Shown one piece after another: positions 30,164 to 38,446 of a stretch of 64,000 nucleotides of DNA. The position numbers were made by a program, and so were the translations under genes. The notes under the pieces are model-generated. The model worked only from the letters and a program-made list of their open reading frames with translations. It did not search any database and was not told the origin of the DNA. Each line of letters begins with the position of its first letter. Position 1 is the stretch's first letter. Source of the stretch: Halomonas borealis (GTDB lineage Bacteria; Pseudomonadota; Gammaproteobacteria; Pseudomonadales; Halomonadaceae). Where the stretch lies: positions 24,680 to 88,679 of the forward strand of contig NZ_SDMO01000013.1 in the NCBI RefSeq assembly GCF_004798905.1, written 5' to 3'.

Positions 30164-30203
30164 AACGACGATGGCCCCGGCGAATACCGGGGCCATCGTC
30201 GTT
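30164..30203. terminator. 17-bp perfect hairpin after mscS
   Basis: 30164-30180 pairs perfectly with 30187-30203 across CGAATA, 20 bases beyond the mscS stop. There is no T-run. It separates mscS from the convergent NADH dehydrogenase gene. Confidence 0.8.
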
Positions 30204-30488
30204 CCGGCGACGCTCTGGCCGGCCTAGGCAATGTCTGAAAATGGCCTGCGCTCGGCTATACCGCGTTAACCATCAGTTCAACGTCCTCATTGTCACTCCG
30301 TGAACTCCGGCTTATGACGAGCGACATCCTGTCACTCGCTCTTCGTGCAGCAGGGCTGCCCAGATCGGCAATTCCTGCCGATTTGTCGCCGATCTTTGTC
30401 TTGCGCCCCACCTGGGCGTGGGAAGTGCGCGGGCCCGTCTGGAGCGGGCCTAGCCCTAGACTTTGCTCGCCGACTTTGCAGACAAGGC
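30204..30488. other. Intergenic region after mscS
   Basis: Together with the hairpin before it, a gap of about 345 bases between converging genes. I see no protein-coding signal. It holds repeat copy B and, further right, short GC hairpins such as GATCGGCAATTCCTGCCGAT (30363-30382). Base composition is lower in GC than neighbours in the first 100 bases. Confidence 0.5.
30246..30306. repeat. Intergenic repeat, copy B
   Basis: Partner of 22311-22390. TCGGCTATACCGCGTT (30252-30267) matches copy A at 14 of 16 positions, CTCATT (30286-30291) is in the same register, and TGAACT (30301-30306) is one base further out. A GTTCA / TGAAC inverted pair brackets the CTCATT. Confidence 0.55.
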
Positions 30489-31784
30489 CTAGTGGAGTTT
30501 CAGGCGCGGCTTCAGGAACCGGTTGAGGCCGTCGACGATGACCATCAGGCCGGTCTTCAGCGTGCCGTGAATGGCTCGCTGGTGCATGCGGTACAGCGAG
30601 GCGTAGAAGAACTTGGCCAGGTGGCCCTCGATGAACAGGCTACGCGCCGAGGCGCCACGCATCAGGCTGCCGACGGCATCGAAATGTGCCAGTGAGATCA
30701 GCGAGCCGCGGTCGCGGAACACGAAGGGCTTGAGCGGCCGGTCCTCCAGGCGCGCCAGCAGGTTCTTGTAGAGACGGTCGGCCTGCTGGTGGGCCGCCTG
30801 GGCGCGAGGCGGTACCGTGCCACCATCCGCCTGCGGGCAGCTGGCGCAGTCGCCGAAGGCGAAGACGTGTTCGTCGTCGAGGCTCTGTAGCGTGGCATCG
30901 ACCTTGAGGCGATGGTTGCGCTCGGTGGAAAGGCCCAGCTCCGAGAGCAGCGCCGGGGCCTTGATGCCGGCCGCCCAGACGCCGAGGTCGAGGTCGATAC
31001 GTTCGCCGTCGGCGGTGACGATGGCTTCCTTGGTGACCTCGGTGACCCGGGTATCGGTATGCACGCGCACGCCAAGGCGCTCGAGCTCGGTCTGCACGGC
31101 GTCGCTGATGCGTTCCGGCAGGGCCGGCAGTATCTTGGGTGCGGCCTCGATCAGGTGCACCTCGAGATGCGCGCTGTCCAGGGTGGTGAAGCCATAGCTG
31201 TTGAGCATCTGCGAGGCGCCGTAGAGCTCGGCGGCCAGCTCCACGCCGGTGGCGCCGGCGCCGACGATGCCGATGACCATCTTCGCCGAGGGCTCGCAGG
31301 GGGCGTTGTAGCGAAGGAAGGCGTTGAGCAGGGACTGGCGGAACAGTTCGGCCTGGTCGGGGCTGTCGATGAAGTGGCAATGCTCGGCGACGCCGGGGGT
31401 GCCGAAGTCATTGCTCACGCTGCCCAGCGACAACACCAGTTCATCGTAGGGCAGCGTGCGGGCGGGCAGGATCTCGTCGCCGTCGTCGTCGAGTACCGGG
31501 GCCAGGGTCAGGGTGCGGCCCTCGCGATCAAGCTCGGTGAGGGTGCCGAGCTGGAACTGGTAGCCGTGGGCGCGGGCATGGCCCTGGTAGGCGATTTCGT
31601 CGAGTCCCGAGTCCAGTGCCCCGGTGGCGACTTCGTGCAACAGCGGTTTCCAGATGTGGGTGGGATGGCGGTCGACGAGCACGATCTCGGCGCGCTGGCG
31701 CTTGCCGAGTTTGCGGCCGAGCCGGGTCACCAGCTCGAGACCGCCCGCGCCTCCGCCGACCACCACGATGCGTGGTAGCGTCAT
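30489..31784 (-). CDS. ndh: Type II NADH dehydrogenase (NDH-2)
   Basis: A 431-residue membrane-associated flavoprotein passing electrons from NADH to quinone without pumping protons. The FAD site is RIVVVGGGAGGLEL near the N-terminus, the NADH site is VIGIVGAGATGVELAAEL, and VFAFGDCASCPQ binds FAD near the end. The C-terminal amphipathic basic segment (LAKFFYASLYRMHQRAIHG) probably anchors it to the membrane. ATG at 31784 has AGGAG seven bases upstream; the frame is open further but starts inside the upstream region. Confidence 0.92.
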   Translation of the reverse strand: MTLPRIVVVGGGAGGLELVTRLGRKLGKRQRAEIVLVDRHPTHIWKPLLHEVATGALDSGLDEIAYQGHARAHGYQFQLGTLTELDREGRTLTLAPVLDDDGDEILPARTLPYDELVLSLGSVSNDFGTPGVAEHCHFIDSPDQAELFRQSLLNAFLRYNAPCEPSAKMVIGIVGAGATGVELAAELYGASQMLNSYGFTTLDSAHLEVHLIEAAPKILPALPERISDAVQTELERLGVRVHTDTRVTEVTKEAIVTADGERIDLDLGVWAAGIKAPALLSELGLSTERNHRLKVDATLQSLDDEHVFAFGDCASCPQADGGTVPPRAQAAHQQADRLYKNLLARLEDRPLKPFVFRDRGSLISLAHFDAVGSLMRGASARSLFIEGHLAKFFYASLYRMHQRAIHGTLKTGLMVIVDGLNRFLKPRLKLH

Positions 31785-32050
31785 GCGAGACTCCTGATTG
31801 AAAGTGGAAAAGAACACTTGCGTAAAAAGTCGCCTGGGTCGGGGCGGGCGTCCCGGCCGGCGCCACGGGTCGCGTGGAGGCGGTCCCTGGCGCCGCGAGG
31901 GCTCACCCCGGTAGCGGCGACGGCTGTCCCTAGCATATGCCTCTCGTGCGTCGCTGCCTATGCCCCCAAACGGGTATCCTGGGCTGTCACATGTGGGGCC
32001 CGTGCCCGTGGAGCCGCAACGATGAGGCAACGATGAGAGGAAGATACGCC

Positions 32051-32716
32051 ATGCATGGCTGCCTGGAAGGTATCGAGCTGGTCGCCTTCGACCTGGATGG
32101 CACCCTGGTGGATTCGGTGCCGGACCTGACGGTCGCGGTGGATGCGGCCTTGGTTGATCTGGGAATGCCCGGCGCCGGGGAGGGCAAGGTCCGCGACTGG
32201 GTCGGCAATGGCTCGCGGATGCTGATGGAACGTGCCCTGCTCGATGCCTGGGGCGAGGCGCCGGCCGCGGCGCGCCTGGACGCGGCCCACGAACGCTTCC
32301 TGGCTCGCTATGGTGAGGCGCCCTGTGCGCGAACCCGCCTCTACCCCGGGGTGCGTGAGGCGTTGGAGGCGCTCTGGACGAGCGGCCGGCAGCTGGTGCT
32401 GGTGACCAACAAGCCCGCGGCGTTCATCGCGCCGATCCTTCGCGCCACCGGCATCGACCGGTATTTCGCGCTGTGCCTGGGCGGCGACAGCCTGCCGAGC
32501 AAGAAGCCTGATCCGCTGCCACTGAGGCACGCCGCCGAGCGTTTCGAGGTGGCGTGCGAACGCTGCCTGATGGTCGGCGATTCCCGTCATGACATCGCCG
32601 CCGGCAAGGCGGCGGGGTTCCGTACCCTAGGGGTGCCCTATGGCTACAATCACGGCGAGCCGGTGGCCTCGAGCGGGCCGGATGTGGTGGTTGAATCGCT
32701 GGCGGAACTCGTTTAG
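32051..32716 (+). CDS. gph: Phosphoglycolate phosphatase
   Basis: A 221-residue HAD-superfamily phosphatase. Motif I is FDLDGTLVDSVPDL, motif II is LVTNKP, motif III is the Lys of SKKPDPLP, and motif IV is VGDSRHDIAAGKAAG. These are typical of Gph, which removes phosphoglycolate formed during DNA 3'-end repair. AGGAAG precedes the ATG at 32051. It lies directly before trpE, as in Pseudomonas. Confidence 0.92.
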   Translation: MHGCLEGIELVAFDLDGTLVDSVPDLTVAVDAALVDLGMPGAGEGKVRDWVGNGSRMLMERALLDAWGEAPAAARLDAAHERFLARYGEAPCARTRLYPGVREALEALWTSGRQLVLVTNKPAAFIAPILRATGIDRYFALCLGGDSLPSKKPDPLPLRHAAERFEVACERCLMVGDSRHDIAAGKAAGFRTLGVPYGYNHGEPVASSGPDVVVESLAELV

Positions 32717-32733
32717 TGTAAATCGAATTGTGC

Positions 32734-32739
32734 TATAAC
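32734..32739 (+). promoter_or_regulatory. Candidate -10 of trpE
   Basis: TATAAC in an AT-rich pocket just after gph. The upstream TTTAGT (32712-32717, 16-base spacing) is a weak -35. Transcription would begin near 32746, giving a leader of about 210 bases before trpE. Confidence 0.4.
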
Positions 32740-32801
32740 GATGTGGTTATTGATTGTTTTTCGTTATATGCGACCCCGTCATCGCCGATGGAACCCGCAT
32801 C

Positions 32802-32876
32802 ATGCAGGCTTTTCCCGCTTCCCCGACCGTCCTTCGTCTCTCCCGTGCCGCCGGTAGAGGCGCTTGGCGATGGTGA
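32802..32876 (+). CDS. Candidate trpE leader peptide (Trp-Arg-Trp-stop)
   Basis: A 24-codon frame (ATG 32802, TGA 32874-32876) in the trpE leader, with GGAA at fair spacing. Its last codons are GCT TGG CGA TGG TGA, so two of its last three residues are Trp. The following RNA can fold into exclusive stems: GGCGA (32866-32870) with TCGCC (32880-32884), or GCCGCC (32882-32887) with GGCGGC (32891-32896). This is the logic of tryptophan attenuation, but no T-run follows, so the mechanism is less certain than for trpGDC. P. putida trpE is reported to be attenuated. Confidence 0.5.
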   Translation: MQAFPASPTVLRLSRAAGRGAWRW

Positions 32877-32954
32877 TGCTCGCCGCCTGAGGCGGCCGTG
32901 CCAGCCGTCCCTGTTCGTTGACCGTCGCACATCATCTATCGAGGATACGGGCCC

Positions 32955-34445
32955 ATGATGACCCCCGAACACTTCCAGTCGCTGGTCGATGCCGGCTATA
33001 ACCGCATCCCGGTCACCCGTGAGGTGCTGGCCGATCTCGACACGCCGTTGTCCACCTATCTCAAGCTCGCCGATGCGCCCTGGACCTTCCTGCTGGAATC
33101 GGTGCAGGGCGGCGAGAAATGGGGCCGTTATTCGATCATCGGCCTGCCGTGCCAGGAGCGCATCGAGGTGCGCGGCTTTCAGGTCACCCATATCGTCGAC
33201 GGTGCGACCCAGGGCGTGACCGAGGTCGAGGACCCGTTGGCCTGGATCGAGGCCTTCCAGGCGCGCTTCAAGGTGCCGCGCCTCGACGATCAGCCGCGCT
33301 TCGACGGGGGGCTGGTGGGCTACTTCGGCTATGACACCATTCGTTACATCGAGCCGCGCCTGCGCGGTGTCGACAAGCCCGACCCCCTCGGCGTCCCCGA
33401 TATCCTGCTGATGGTCTGCAACGATCTGGTGGTGTTCGACAACCTGTCCGGTCGCCTGACGCTCTGGACGCATGCCGACCCGGCCGAAGCCGAGGCCTTC
33501 GATCGGGCGCAGGCCCGACTGACGCGACTCGAGGAACGGCTGCGCGGTTCGGTTCTCGAGGCGCGCAGCCCCGGCACCGGCGGCCGCGCGGTAGAGGAAG
33601 GACACTTCACCTCCGGTTTCACCGAGGCGGGCTTCAAGTCGGCCGTGGAGACCATCAAGGAATACGTGCTGGCCGGCGACATCATGCAGTGCGTGCCGTC
33701 GCAGCGGATGTCGATTCCCTATCAGGCGCCGCCGCTGGACCTCTATCGCGCGCTGCGTAGCCTCAACCCCTCACCCTACATGTTCTACTTCGACCTGGGC
33801 GATCATCAGGTGGTCGGCTCCTCGCCGGAGATACTGACCCGCCTGGAGGAAGGCGAGGTCACCGTGCGCCCGATCGCCGGGACCCGGGTACGCGGGCGCA
33901 CCGAGGCGGAGGATCGTGAGCTCGAGGAGGATCTGCTGGCCGACCCCAAGGAGCGCGCCGAGCACCTGATGCTGATCGACCTGGGGCGCAACGACGTGGG
34001 CCGCATCTGCGAGACCGGCTCGGTGACGGTTACCGACAACATGGCCGTCGAACGCTACTCCCATGTCATGCACATCGTGTCGCAGGTCACCGGGCGGCTG
34101 CGCCCCGGCATGAGTGCCATGGACGCGCTGCGCGCGACCTTCCCGGCGGGCACCCTGTCGGGGGCCTCCAAGGTGCGGGCCATGGAGATCATCGACGAAC
34201 TGGAGCCGGTCAAGCGTGGCGTCTACTCCGGAGCCGTGGGCTATCTCTCGTGGCACGGCAACATGGATACCGCCATCGCCATCCGCACCGCGGTAATCAA
34301 GGACGGCGAGCTGCATGTCCAGGCCGGGGCCGGTGTGGTGGCCGATTCCGAGCCCGACAAGGAATGGCAGGAGACCCTCAACAAGGGGCGTGCGCTGTTC
34401 CGCGCCGTGGCCATGGCCGAGCGTGGCCTGGATAACCTCGAATGA
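32955..34445 (+). CDS. trpE: Anthranilate synthase component I
   Basis: A 496-residue enzyme forming anthranilate from chorismate, with TrpG supplying ammonia. It has the Trp feedback site [15 protein letters not shown] near the N-terminus, and the [11 protein letters not shown] motif (Ala, as in TrpE, rather than the Lys of PabB). [12 protein letters not shown] and [22 protein letters not shown] complete the chorismate-binding fold. Two ATGs are adjacent; GAGGA lies ten bases before the first. trpG lies 291 bases downstream behind its own promoter and attenuator. Confidence 0.96.
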   Translation: MMTPEHFQSLVDAGYNRIPVTREVLADLDTPLSTYLKLADAPWTFLLESVQGGEKWGRYSIIGLPCQERIEVRGFQVTHIVDGATQGVTEVEDPLAWIEAFQARFKVPRLDDQPRFDGGLVGYFGYDTIRYIEPRLRGVDKPDPLGVPDILLMVCNDLVVFDNLSGRLTLWTHADPAEAEAFDRAQARLTRLEERLRGSVLEARSPGTGGRAVEEGHFTSGFTEAGFKSAVETIKEYVLAGDIMQCVPSQRMSIPYQAPPLDLYRALRSLNPSPYMFYFDLGDHQVVGSSPEILTRLEEGEVTVRPIAGTRVRGRTEAEDRELEEDLLADPKERAEHLMLIDLGRNDVGRICETGSVTVTDNMAVERYSHVMHIVSQVTGRLRPGMSAMDALRATFPAGTLSGASKVRAMEIIDELEPVKRGVYSGAVGYLSWHGNMDTAIAIRTAVIKDGELHVQAGAGVVADSEPDKEWQETLNKGRALFRAVAMAERGLDNLE

Positions 34446-34479
34446 GCCCCATGCCCCGCGCGGTGGGGGCCGGCACATC

Positions 34480-34509
34480 TTGACACCGCCAGCCGCCGGC
34501 GAGCACTAT
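34480..34509 (+). promoter_or_regulatory. Promoter of trpGDC
   Basis: A consensus -35 TTGACA (34480-34485) followed after 18 bases by CACTAT (34504-34509), a weak -10. The predicted start near 34516 falls almost on the leader-peptide ATG, so the leader may be translated with almost no 5' untranslated sequence. Confidence 0.55.
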
Positions 34510-34516
34510 GAAGCCC

Positions 34517-34567
34517 ATGAACCTAGTAGACTCAACATTCGTGCCGATGACGTGGTGGCGCCCTTAA
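34517..34567 (+). CDS. trpGDC leader peptide with tandem Trp codons
   Basis: A 16-codon frame, MNLVDSTFVPMTWWRP, TAA at 34565-34567. Adjacent TGG codons (34553-34558) sit near its end, followed at once by the three-stem attenuator. No classical ribosome site is visible; initiation at an internal ATG (34547) giving MTWWRP is also possible. The tandem Trp plus terminator arrangement parallels E. coli trpL and the reported trpGDC attenuator of P. putida. Confidence 0.8.
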   Translation: MNLVDSTFVPMTWWRP

Positions 34568-34622
34568 GCGAGGGCGGCACGCTGACGTTTGGAGAAAATG
34601 CCGCCGTCAGGGCGGCATTTTT
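34555..34622 (+). promoter_or_regulatory. trpGDC transcription attenuator
   Basis: Stem 1:2 is GTGGCGCCC (34555-34563) with GGGCGGCAC (34572-34580), 8 of 9 paired and overlapping a Trp codon. Stem 2:3 (antiterminator) is GGCGGCA (34573-34579) with TGCCGCC (34599-34605). Stem 3:4 (terminator) is AAATGCCGCC (34596-34605) with GGCGGCATTT (34611-34620) running into TTTTT (34618-34622). Ribosome stalling at TGG TGG would free segment 2 and prevent the terminator. Confidence 0.88.
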
Positions 34623-34736
34623 GTGTCTATGGACCCCTGCACGGCTGGCATGTCTTCCGTCTCGCCCCGGGAGGTTGCCGGGTGGCAAACCACGAATCTC
34701 TGTTAATCATGCCAAGGAAATCAGGATCCTAACGCC

Positions 34737-35321
34737 ATGTCCGTGCTGATGATCGACAATTACGACAGCTTCACCTTCAACGTCGTGCAGTACCTGGGCG
34801 AGCTCGGTGCCGAGGTGGTGACCCATCGCAACGATGCCATCACCGTGGAGGATATCGAGGCGCTGGCGCCCAGCCACCTGGTGATCTCGCCGGGCCCCTG
34901 CACGCCCAACGAGGCGGGCATCTCCATGGCGGCGATCCGCCACTTCGCCGGGCGTCTGCCGATCCTCGGCATCTGCCTGGGCCATCAGGCCATCGGCCAG
35001 GTGTTCGGTGGCGACGTCTGTCGCGCGCCCCAGGTGATGCACGGCAAGACCTCGCGCATCCGCCACGTGGGCGAGGGCGTTTTCGCCGGCCTCGAGGATC
35101 CGCTGGAGGTCACCCGCTATCACTCCCTGGTGGTGGGGCGCGACGGCCTGCCGGACTGCCTGGAAGTCACCGCCTGGACCGATGAGGGTGACGTGACGCC
35201 GGGGCTGATCATGGGCATGCGTCATCGCGAGCTCGACATCGAAGGCGTCCAGTTTCACCCCGAATCGATCCTCACCCGCCAGGGCCACGAGCTCCTGGCC
35301 AACTTTCTCGAGCGTCGCTGA
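34737..35321 (+). CDS. trpG: Anthranilate synthase component II (glutamine amidotransferase)
   Basis: A 194-residue class I glutamine amidotransferase giving ammonia to TrpE and possibly to Pab[12 protein letters not shown], the nucleophile [15 protein letters not shown] (Cys80) and the catalytic His-Glu of [10 protein letters not shown] are present. It is a stand-alone amidotransferase, not fused to TrpD. AGGAT lies about ten bases before the ATG. It is the first gene of trpGDC, behind the attenuator. Confidence 0.94.
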   Translation: MSVLMIDNYDSFTFNVVQYLGELGAEVVTHRNDAITVEDIEALAPSHLVISPGPCTPNEAGISMAAIRHFAGRLPILGICLGHQAIGQVFGGDVCRAPQVMHGKTSRIRHVGEGVFAGLEDPLEVTRYHSLVVGRDGLPDCLEVTAWTDEGDVTPGLIMGMRHRELDIEGVQFHPESILTRQGHELLANFLERR

Positions 35322-35352
35322 ATCGCCGCCACAGTCAAAGGAGAAGACGGCC

Positions 35353-36372
35353 ATGCAGATGCGAGAAGCCCTCGGTGCCCTGATGCGCCACGAGTCGCTT
35401 TGTTTCGAGCAGACCCACGCGCTGATGAGCGCCATCATGACCGGGGAGGCCAGCGATGCCCAGGTCGCCGCCTTCCTGATGGGCATGGCGATGAAAGGCG
35501 AGACGCCGGAGGAGATCAGCGCCGCCGCCCAGGTGATGCGCGAGCTGATGACGCCGGTGACGCTCGATGCCGAGAACGTGGTCGACATCGTTGGTACCGG
35601 CGGCGACGGGGCCAGCCTGTTCAATGTCTCCACCGCCTCGAGTTTCGTGGCCGCCGCCGCCGGGGCGCATGTGGCCAAGCACGGCAACCGTGGTGTGTCG
35701 TCCTCCTCGGGCAGCGCCGATCTGTTCGCGGTGGCCGGCATCGGCCTCGACCTGGACGCCGAACAGGTGGCGCGTTGCATCGAGGAGGTCGGCGTTGGGT
35801 TCATGTTCGCGCCCAACCATCACCCCGCCATGCGCCATGCGATCGACGCGCGTCGCGAGATGGGCGTGCGTACGTTGTTCAACATCCTCGGGCCGCTGAC
35901 CAATCCGGCCGGCGCGCCGAACCAGCTGCTCGGTGTTTACGCCTTCGAGCTGATGCCGCTGATGGCCGAGGTGCTCAAACGCCTGGGCAGCCGCCACGTG
36001 CTGGTGGTATGTGCCGAGGACGGGCTCGACGAGATCTCGCTGGCCGCGCCGACCCGGGTCACCGAGCTCAAGGACGGCGAGATCAGCGAGTACACCATCG
36101 CTCCCGAGGACTTCGGCATCGCGCGCCAGGGCCTTGAAGCGCTCAAGGTGAAGACCGCCGAGGACAGCCTTCGCCTGGTCGAGCAGGCGCTGATCGGCGA
36201 GGGGCCGGCGGCGGACATCGTGGCGCTCAACGCCGGCGCGGCGCTGTATGCCGCGGAAGTCGCCGATACTCTCAAGGAAGGCGTGGCCCTGGCGCAGGAT
36301 GCCCAGGACTGCCAGCTGGCCCGCGAGAAGCTCCGGGAGCTGGCCAACTTCACCCGTGTCTTCGCCCAGTAG
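35353..36372 (+). CDS. trpD: Anthranilate phosphoribosyltransferase
   Basis: A 339-residue enzyme joining anthranilate to phosphoribosyl pyrophosphate. The PRPP-binding signature VDIVGTGGDGASLFNVST is intact, followed by KHGNRGVSSSSGSAD and FAPNHHPAMRHA. AAGGAG precedes the ATG by about nine bases. It lies 31 bases after trpG and 21 before trpC, within one transcription unit. Confidence 0.96.
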   Translation: MQMREALGALMRHESLCFEQTHALMSAIMTGEASDAQVAAFLMGMAMKGETPEEISAAAQVMRELMTPVTLDAENVVDIVGTGGDGASLFNVSTASSFVAAAAGAHVAKHGNRGVSSSSGSADLFAVAGIGLDLDAEQVARCIEEVGVGFMFAPNHHPAMRHAIDARREMGVRTLFNILGPLTNPAGAPNQLLGVYAFELMPLMAEVLKRLGSRHVLVVCAEDGLDEISLAAPTRVTELKDGEISEYTIAPEDFGIARQGLEALKVKTAEDSLRLVEQALIGEGPAADIVALNAGAALYAAEVADTLKEGVALAQDAQDCQLAREKLRELANFTRVFAQ

Positions 36373-36393
36373 CCCCTGATCAGGACTTCCCAC

Positions 36394-37200
36394 ATGACCG
36401 CCGCTGCCGATACCCCGACTATCCTGACCCGTATTCTGGCCCGCAAGGACGCCGAGGTCGCCGAGCGCCGGCGGGCCGTGTCCGAGGCCGAACTCTTGCG
36501 CCTGGCGGGCCTGCAGTCCGCCCCACGGGGCTTCGTCGCCGCCCTCGACGCGCGTATCCGTGACGGCGACCCGGGCGTGATCGCCGAGATCAAGAAGGCC
36601 TCGCCCTCCAAGGGCGTGATCCGCGAAGACTTTCGTCCGGCGGAGATCGCCGCCGACTATGCCGCGGGCGGGGCGGCCTGCCTATCGGTGCTGACCGACG
36701 CCGACTTCTTCCAGGGCCATGAGGACTTCCTGATCGACGCCCGAGAGGCCTGCCGGCTGCCGGTGATCCGCAAGGACTTCATCACCCACGGTTATCAGGT
36801 CAGCGAGGCCCGGGCCATCGGTGCCGACTGCATCCTGTTGATCGTCGCGGCGCTGGATGACGCCCGGCTGGCGGACCTGCATCGTCAGGCCACCGAGCTC
36901 GGCATGGATGTGCTGGTCGAGGTTCACGATGCCGCCGAACTGGAGCGTGCCCTGGCGCTGGATCTCACGCTGGTCGGCATCAACAATCGCGACCTGCATA
37001 CCTTCGCGACGCGTCTCGAGACCACGCTGGATCTGCTGCCGCGGATCCCCGCCGCCGTCACCGTGATCACCGAATCCGGTATCCATGATCGCGACGACGT
37101 GCTGCGCATGCGTGAGCATGATGTCCACGGTTTCCTGGTGGGCGAGGCCTTCATGCGCCGCGAGATGCCCGGTGAGGCCCTGCGGGAGCTGTTCTTCTAG
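36394..37200 (+). CDS. trpC: Indole-3-glycerol phosphate synthase
   Basis: A 268-residue TIM-barrel enzyme. It has [16 protein letters not shown], the catalytic [24 protein letters not shown] and [10 protein letters not shown], all standard. It is the monofunctional TrpC, without a fused TrpF domain. It is the last gene of trpGDC; the operon closes at a 15-bp hairpin. trpF, trpB and trpA are not in the window. Confidence 0.96.
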   Translation: MTAAADTPTILTRILARKDAEVAERRRAVSEAELLRLAGLQSAPRGFVAALDARIRDGDPGVIAEIKKASPSKGVIREDFRPAEIAADYAAGGAACLSVLTDADFFQGHEDFLIDAREACRLPVIRKDFITHGYQVSEARAIGADCILLIVAALDDARLADLHRQATELGMDVLVEVHDAAELERALALDLTLVGINNRDLHTFATRLETTLDLLPRIPAAVTVITESGIHDRDDVLRMREHDVHGFLVGEAFMRREMPGEALRELFF

Positions 37201-37241
37201 TCTCCCGCATCTGCCAGGCGTGACGGAGGCTCGTGCATGAC

Positions 37242-37275
37242 ACGGCGCCCCGGCGAGCGATCGCCGGGGCGCCGT
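37242..37275. terminator. 15-bp hairpin after trpC
   Basis: 37242-37256 pairs perfectly with 37261-37275 around GCGA. It separates trpC from the convergent AraC-type regulator and can serve both strands. Confidence 0.8.
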
Positions 37276-37300
37276 CGTTGTCGGGCAGGTCGCCGCCGCT

Positions 37301-38257
37301 TCAGGCGCGATGCCGGGCCAGGGTGGCCGAGGGCGACTCGCCGAACAGCCGGCGGTAGTCGCGGGAAAACTGCCCCAGGTGATAGAAGCCCCAGTCGCCG
37401 GCGACCTGGCCCACCATGGTGCCGACACCAGGCTCGCACAGGTGGCGCCGCACCCGGTTGAGGCGCGTCAGGCGCAGGAACTGGATGGGGCTCACGCCGA
37501 GGATGCTGGTGAAACTGTAGCGCAGGGTGCGCTGGCTGACGTGGGTGATCCGACATAGCTCGTCAAGGCTCACCGGCAGCGCCGCGCCGTTCTCCAGGTG
37601 CGCCCGCACACGATCCACCACCCGACGGCGATGGCGATAGCTGGGCGGGCATTCGGTATTGGGGGTCTCCTCGCGCAGGATCTCCTGTAGCGCCAGGCCG
37701 AGGATGTCCTGGTGGACCCGGGGCTCGAACCGCGCATCGTGCATGCCCAGCAGGCGCTCGATCAGGAAGGTCGTCGCCTGGCGCGTCGGACGCGGCAGCC
37801 GCAGGCGCGTCAGCCGCTCCGGGCCGGCGTCGAGCAGTGGGCGGGCAGCCTCGCCGGCCGCTCGAGCCAGCCATGAGCGGTCGACCACCAACCCGTAGAT
37901 GCCGAAGGCATCGGGTGTGACCAGCTCGAAATTGTGCCCGCCGGGCTGGCACATGATGTCTTGTTCTCCGACCCGGTGGCCGTTGATGCGGCAGCCACGC
38001 TCGTCGACCGGGATCCCCAGCCACAGCGAGTCAGGCCAGACATTGCACTGCTGGCCCAAGGCATGACTGGTGTATTCCTTGAATACTTGCATCTCGGGCA
38101 GATGGACCTCGTCGATGCGCCCGTAGAAACCGCCCTGACTGAACTGGTCGTATTCCTGGGACCAATCGGTCAGGTTATGTGCATGCTGATTGGCATCCCA
38201 GGCCTCCCACATGCACTTCCTTGGTGCGTTCTCGACGGCTCGAGTCGTCTGTGGCAC
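37301..38257 (-). CDS. eutR: AraC-family regulator, EutR-like
   Basis: A 318-residue regulator with a ligand-binding N-terminal part and a C-terminal double helix-turn-helix (SLDELCRITHVSQRTLRYSF and GDWGFYHLGQFSRDYRRLFGESPSATLARH). The length and its divergent placement beside eutB suggest the EutR role, activating ethanolamine use in response to ethanolamine and cobalamin. The start is GTG at 38257 with GGAGGAG about nine bases upstream. The symbol is assigned by context. Confidence 0.78.
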   Translation of the reverse strand: MPQTTRAVENAPRKCMWEAWDANQHAHNLTDWSQEYDQFSQGGFYGRIDEVHLPEMQVFKEYTSHALGQQCNVWPDSLWLGIPVDERGCRINGHRVGEQDIMCQPGGHNFELVTPDAFGIYGLVVDRSWLARAAGEAARPLLDAGPERLTRLRLPRPTRQATTFLIERLLGMHDARFEPRVHQDILGLALQEILREETPNTECPPSYRHRRRVVDRVRAHLENGAALPVSLDELCRITHVSQRTLRYSFTSILGVSPIQFLRLTRLNRVRRHLCEPGVGTMVGQVAGDWGFYHLGQFSRDYRRLFGESPSATLARHRA

Positions 38258-38287
38258 GTGACGTGACTCCTCCTCCCTGGATGCTCG

Positions 38288-38358
38288 ACGGCGTTAGTGG
38301 GAGGCAAGTTGTTGTTATTGATGGTCTCGCTGGTTTTGCCGGAAAACGATAACGCCGT
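38288..38358. promoter_or_regulatory. Inverted repeat in eutR-eutB control region
   Basis: ACGGCGTTA (38288-38296) recurs inverted as TAACGCCGT (38350-38358), 62 bases apart centre to centre, within the divergent control region. These half-sites could bind the AraC-type regulator and loop the DNA. A smaller palindrome GTTTTGCCGGAAAAC (38333-38347) lies between. Confidence 0.4.
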
Positions 38359-38446
38359 TCGTGGCGTCCTCGTTATTCTGCCATGACGTACTATTCGTTG
38401 CGTACCGACGCCTCGGGCGATCGGAGCGCTCGACCAGGAGACGAGC

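Noticed and set aside
32728..32958. A longer frame across the trpE leader ending at the trpE ATG
   Set aside because: It has no ribosome site and no Trp run; the Trp-ending frame at 32802 in another phase is the better leader candidate.
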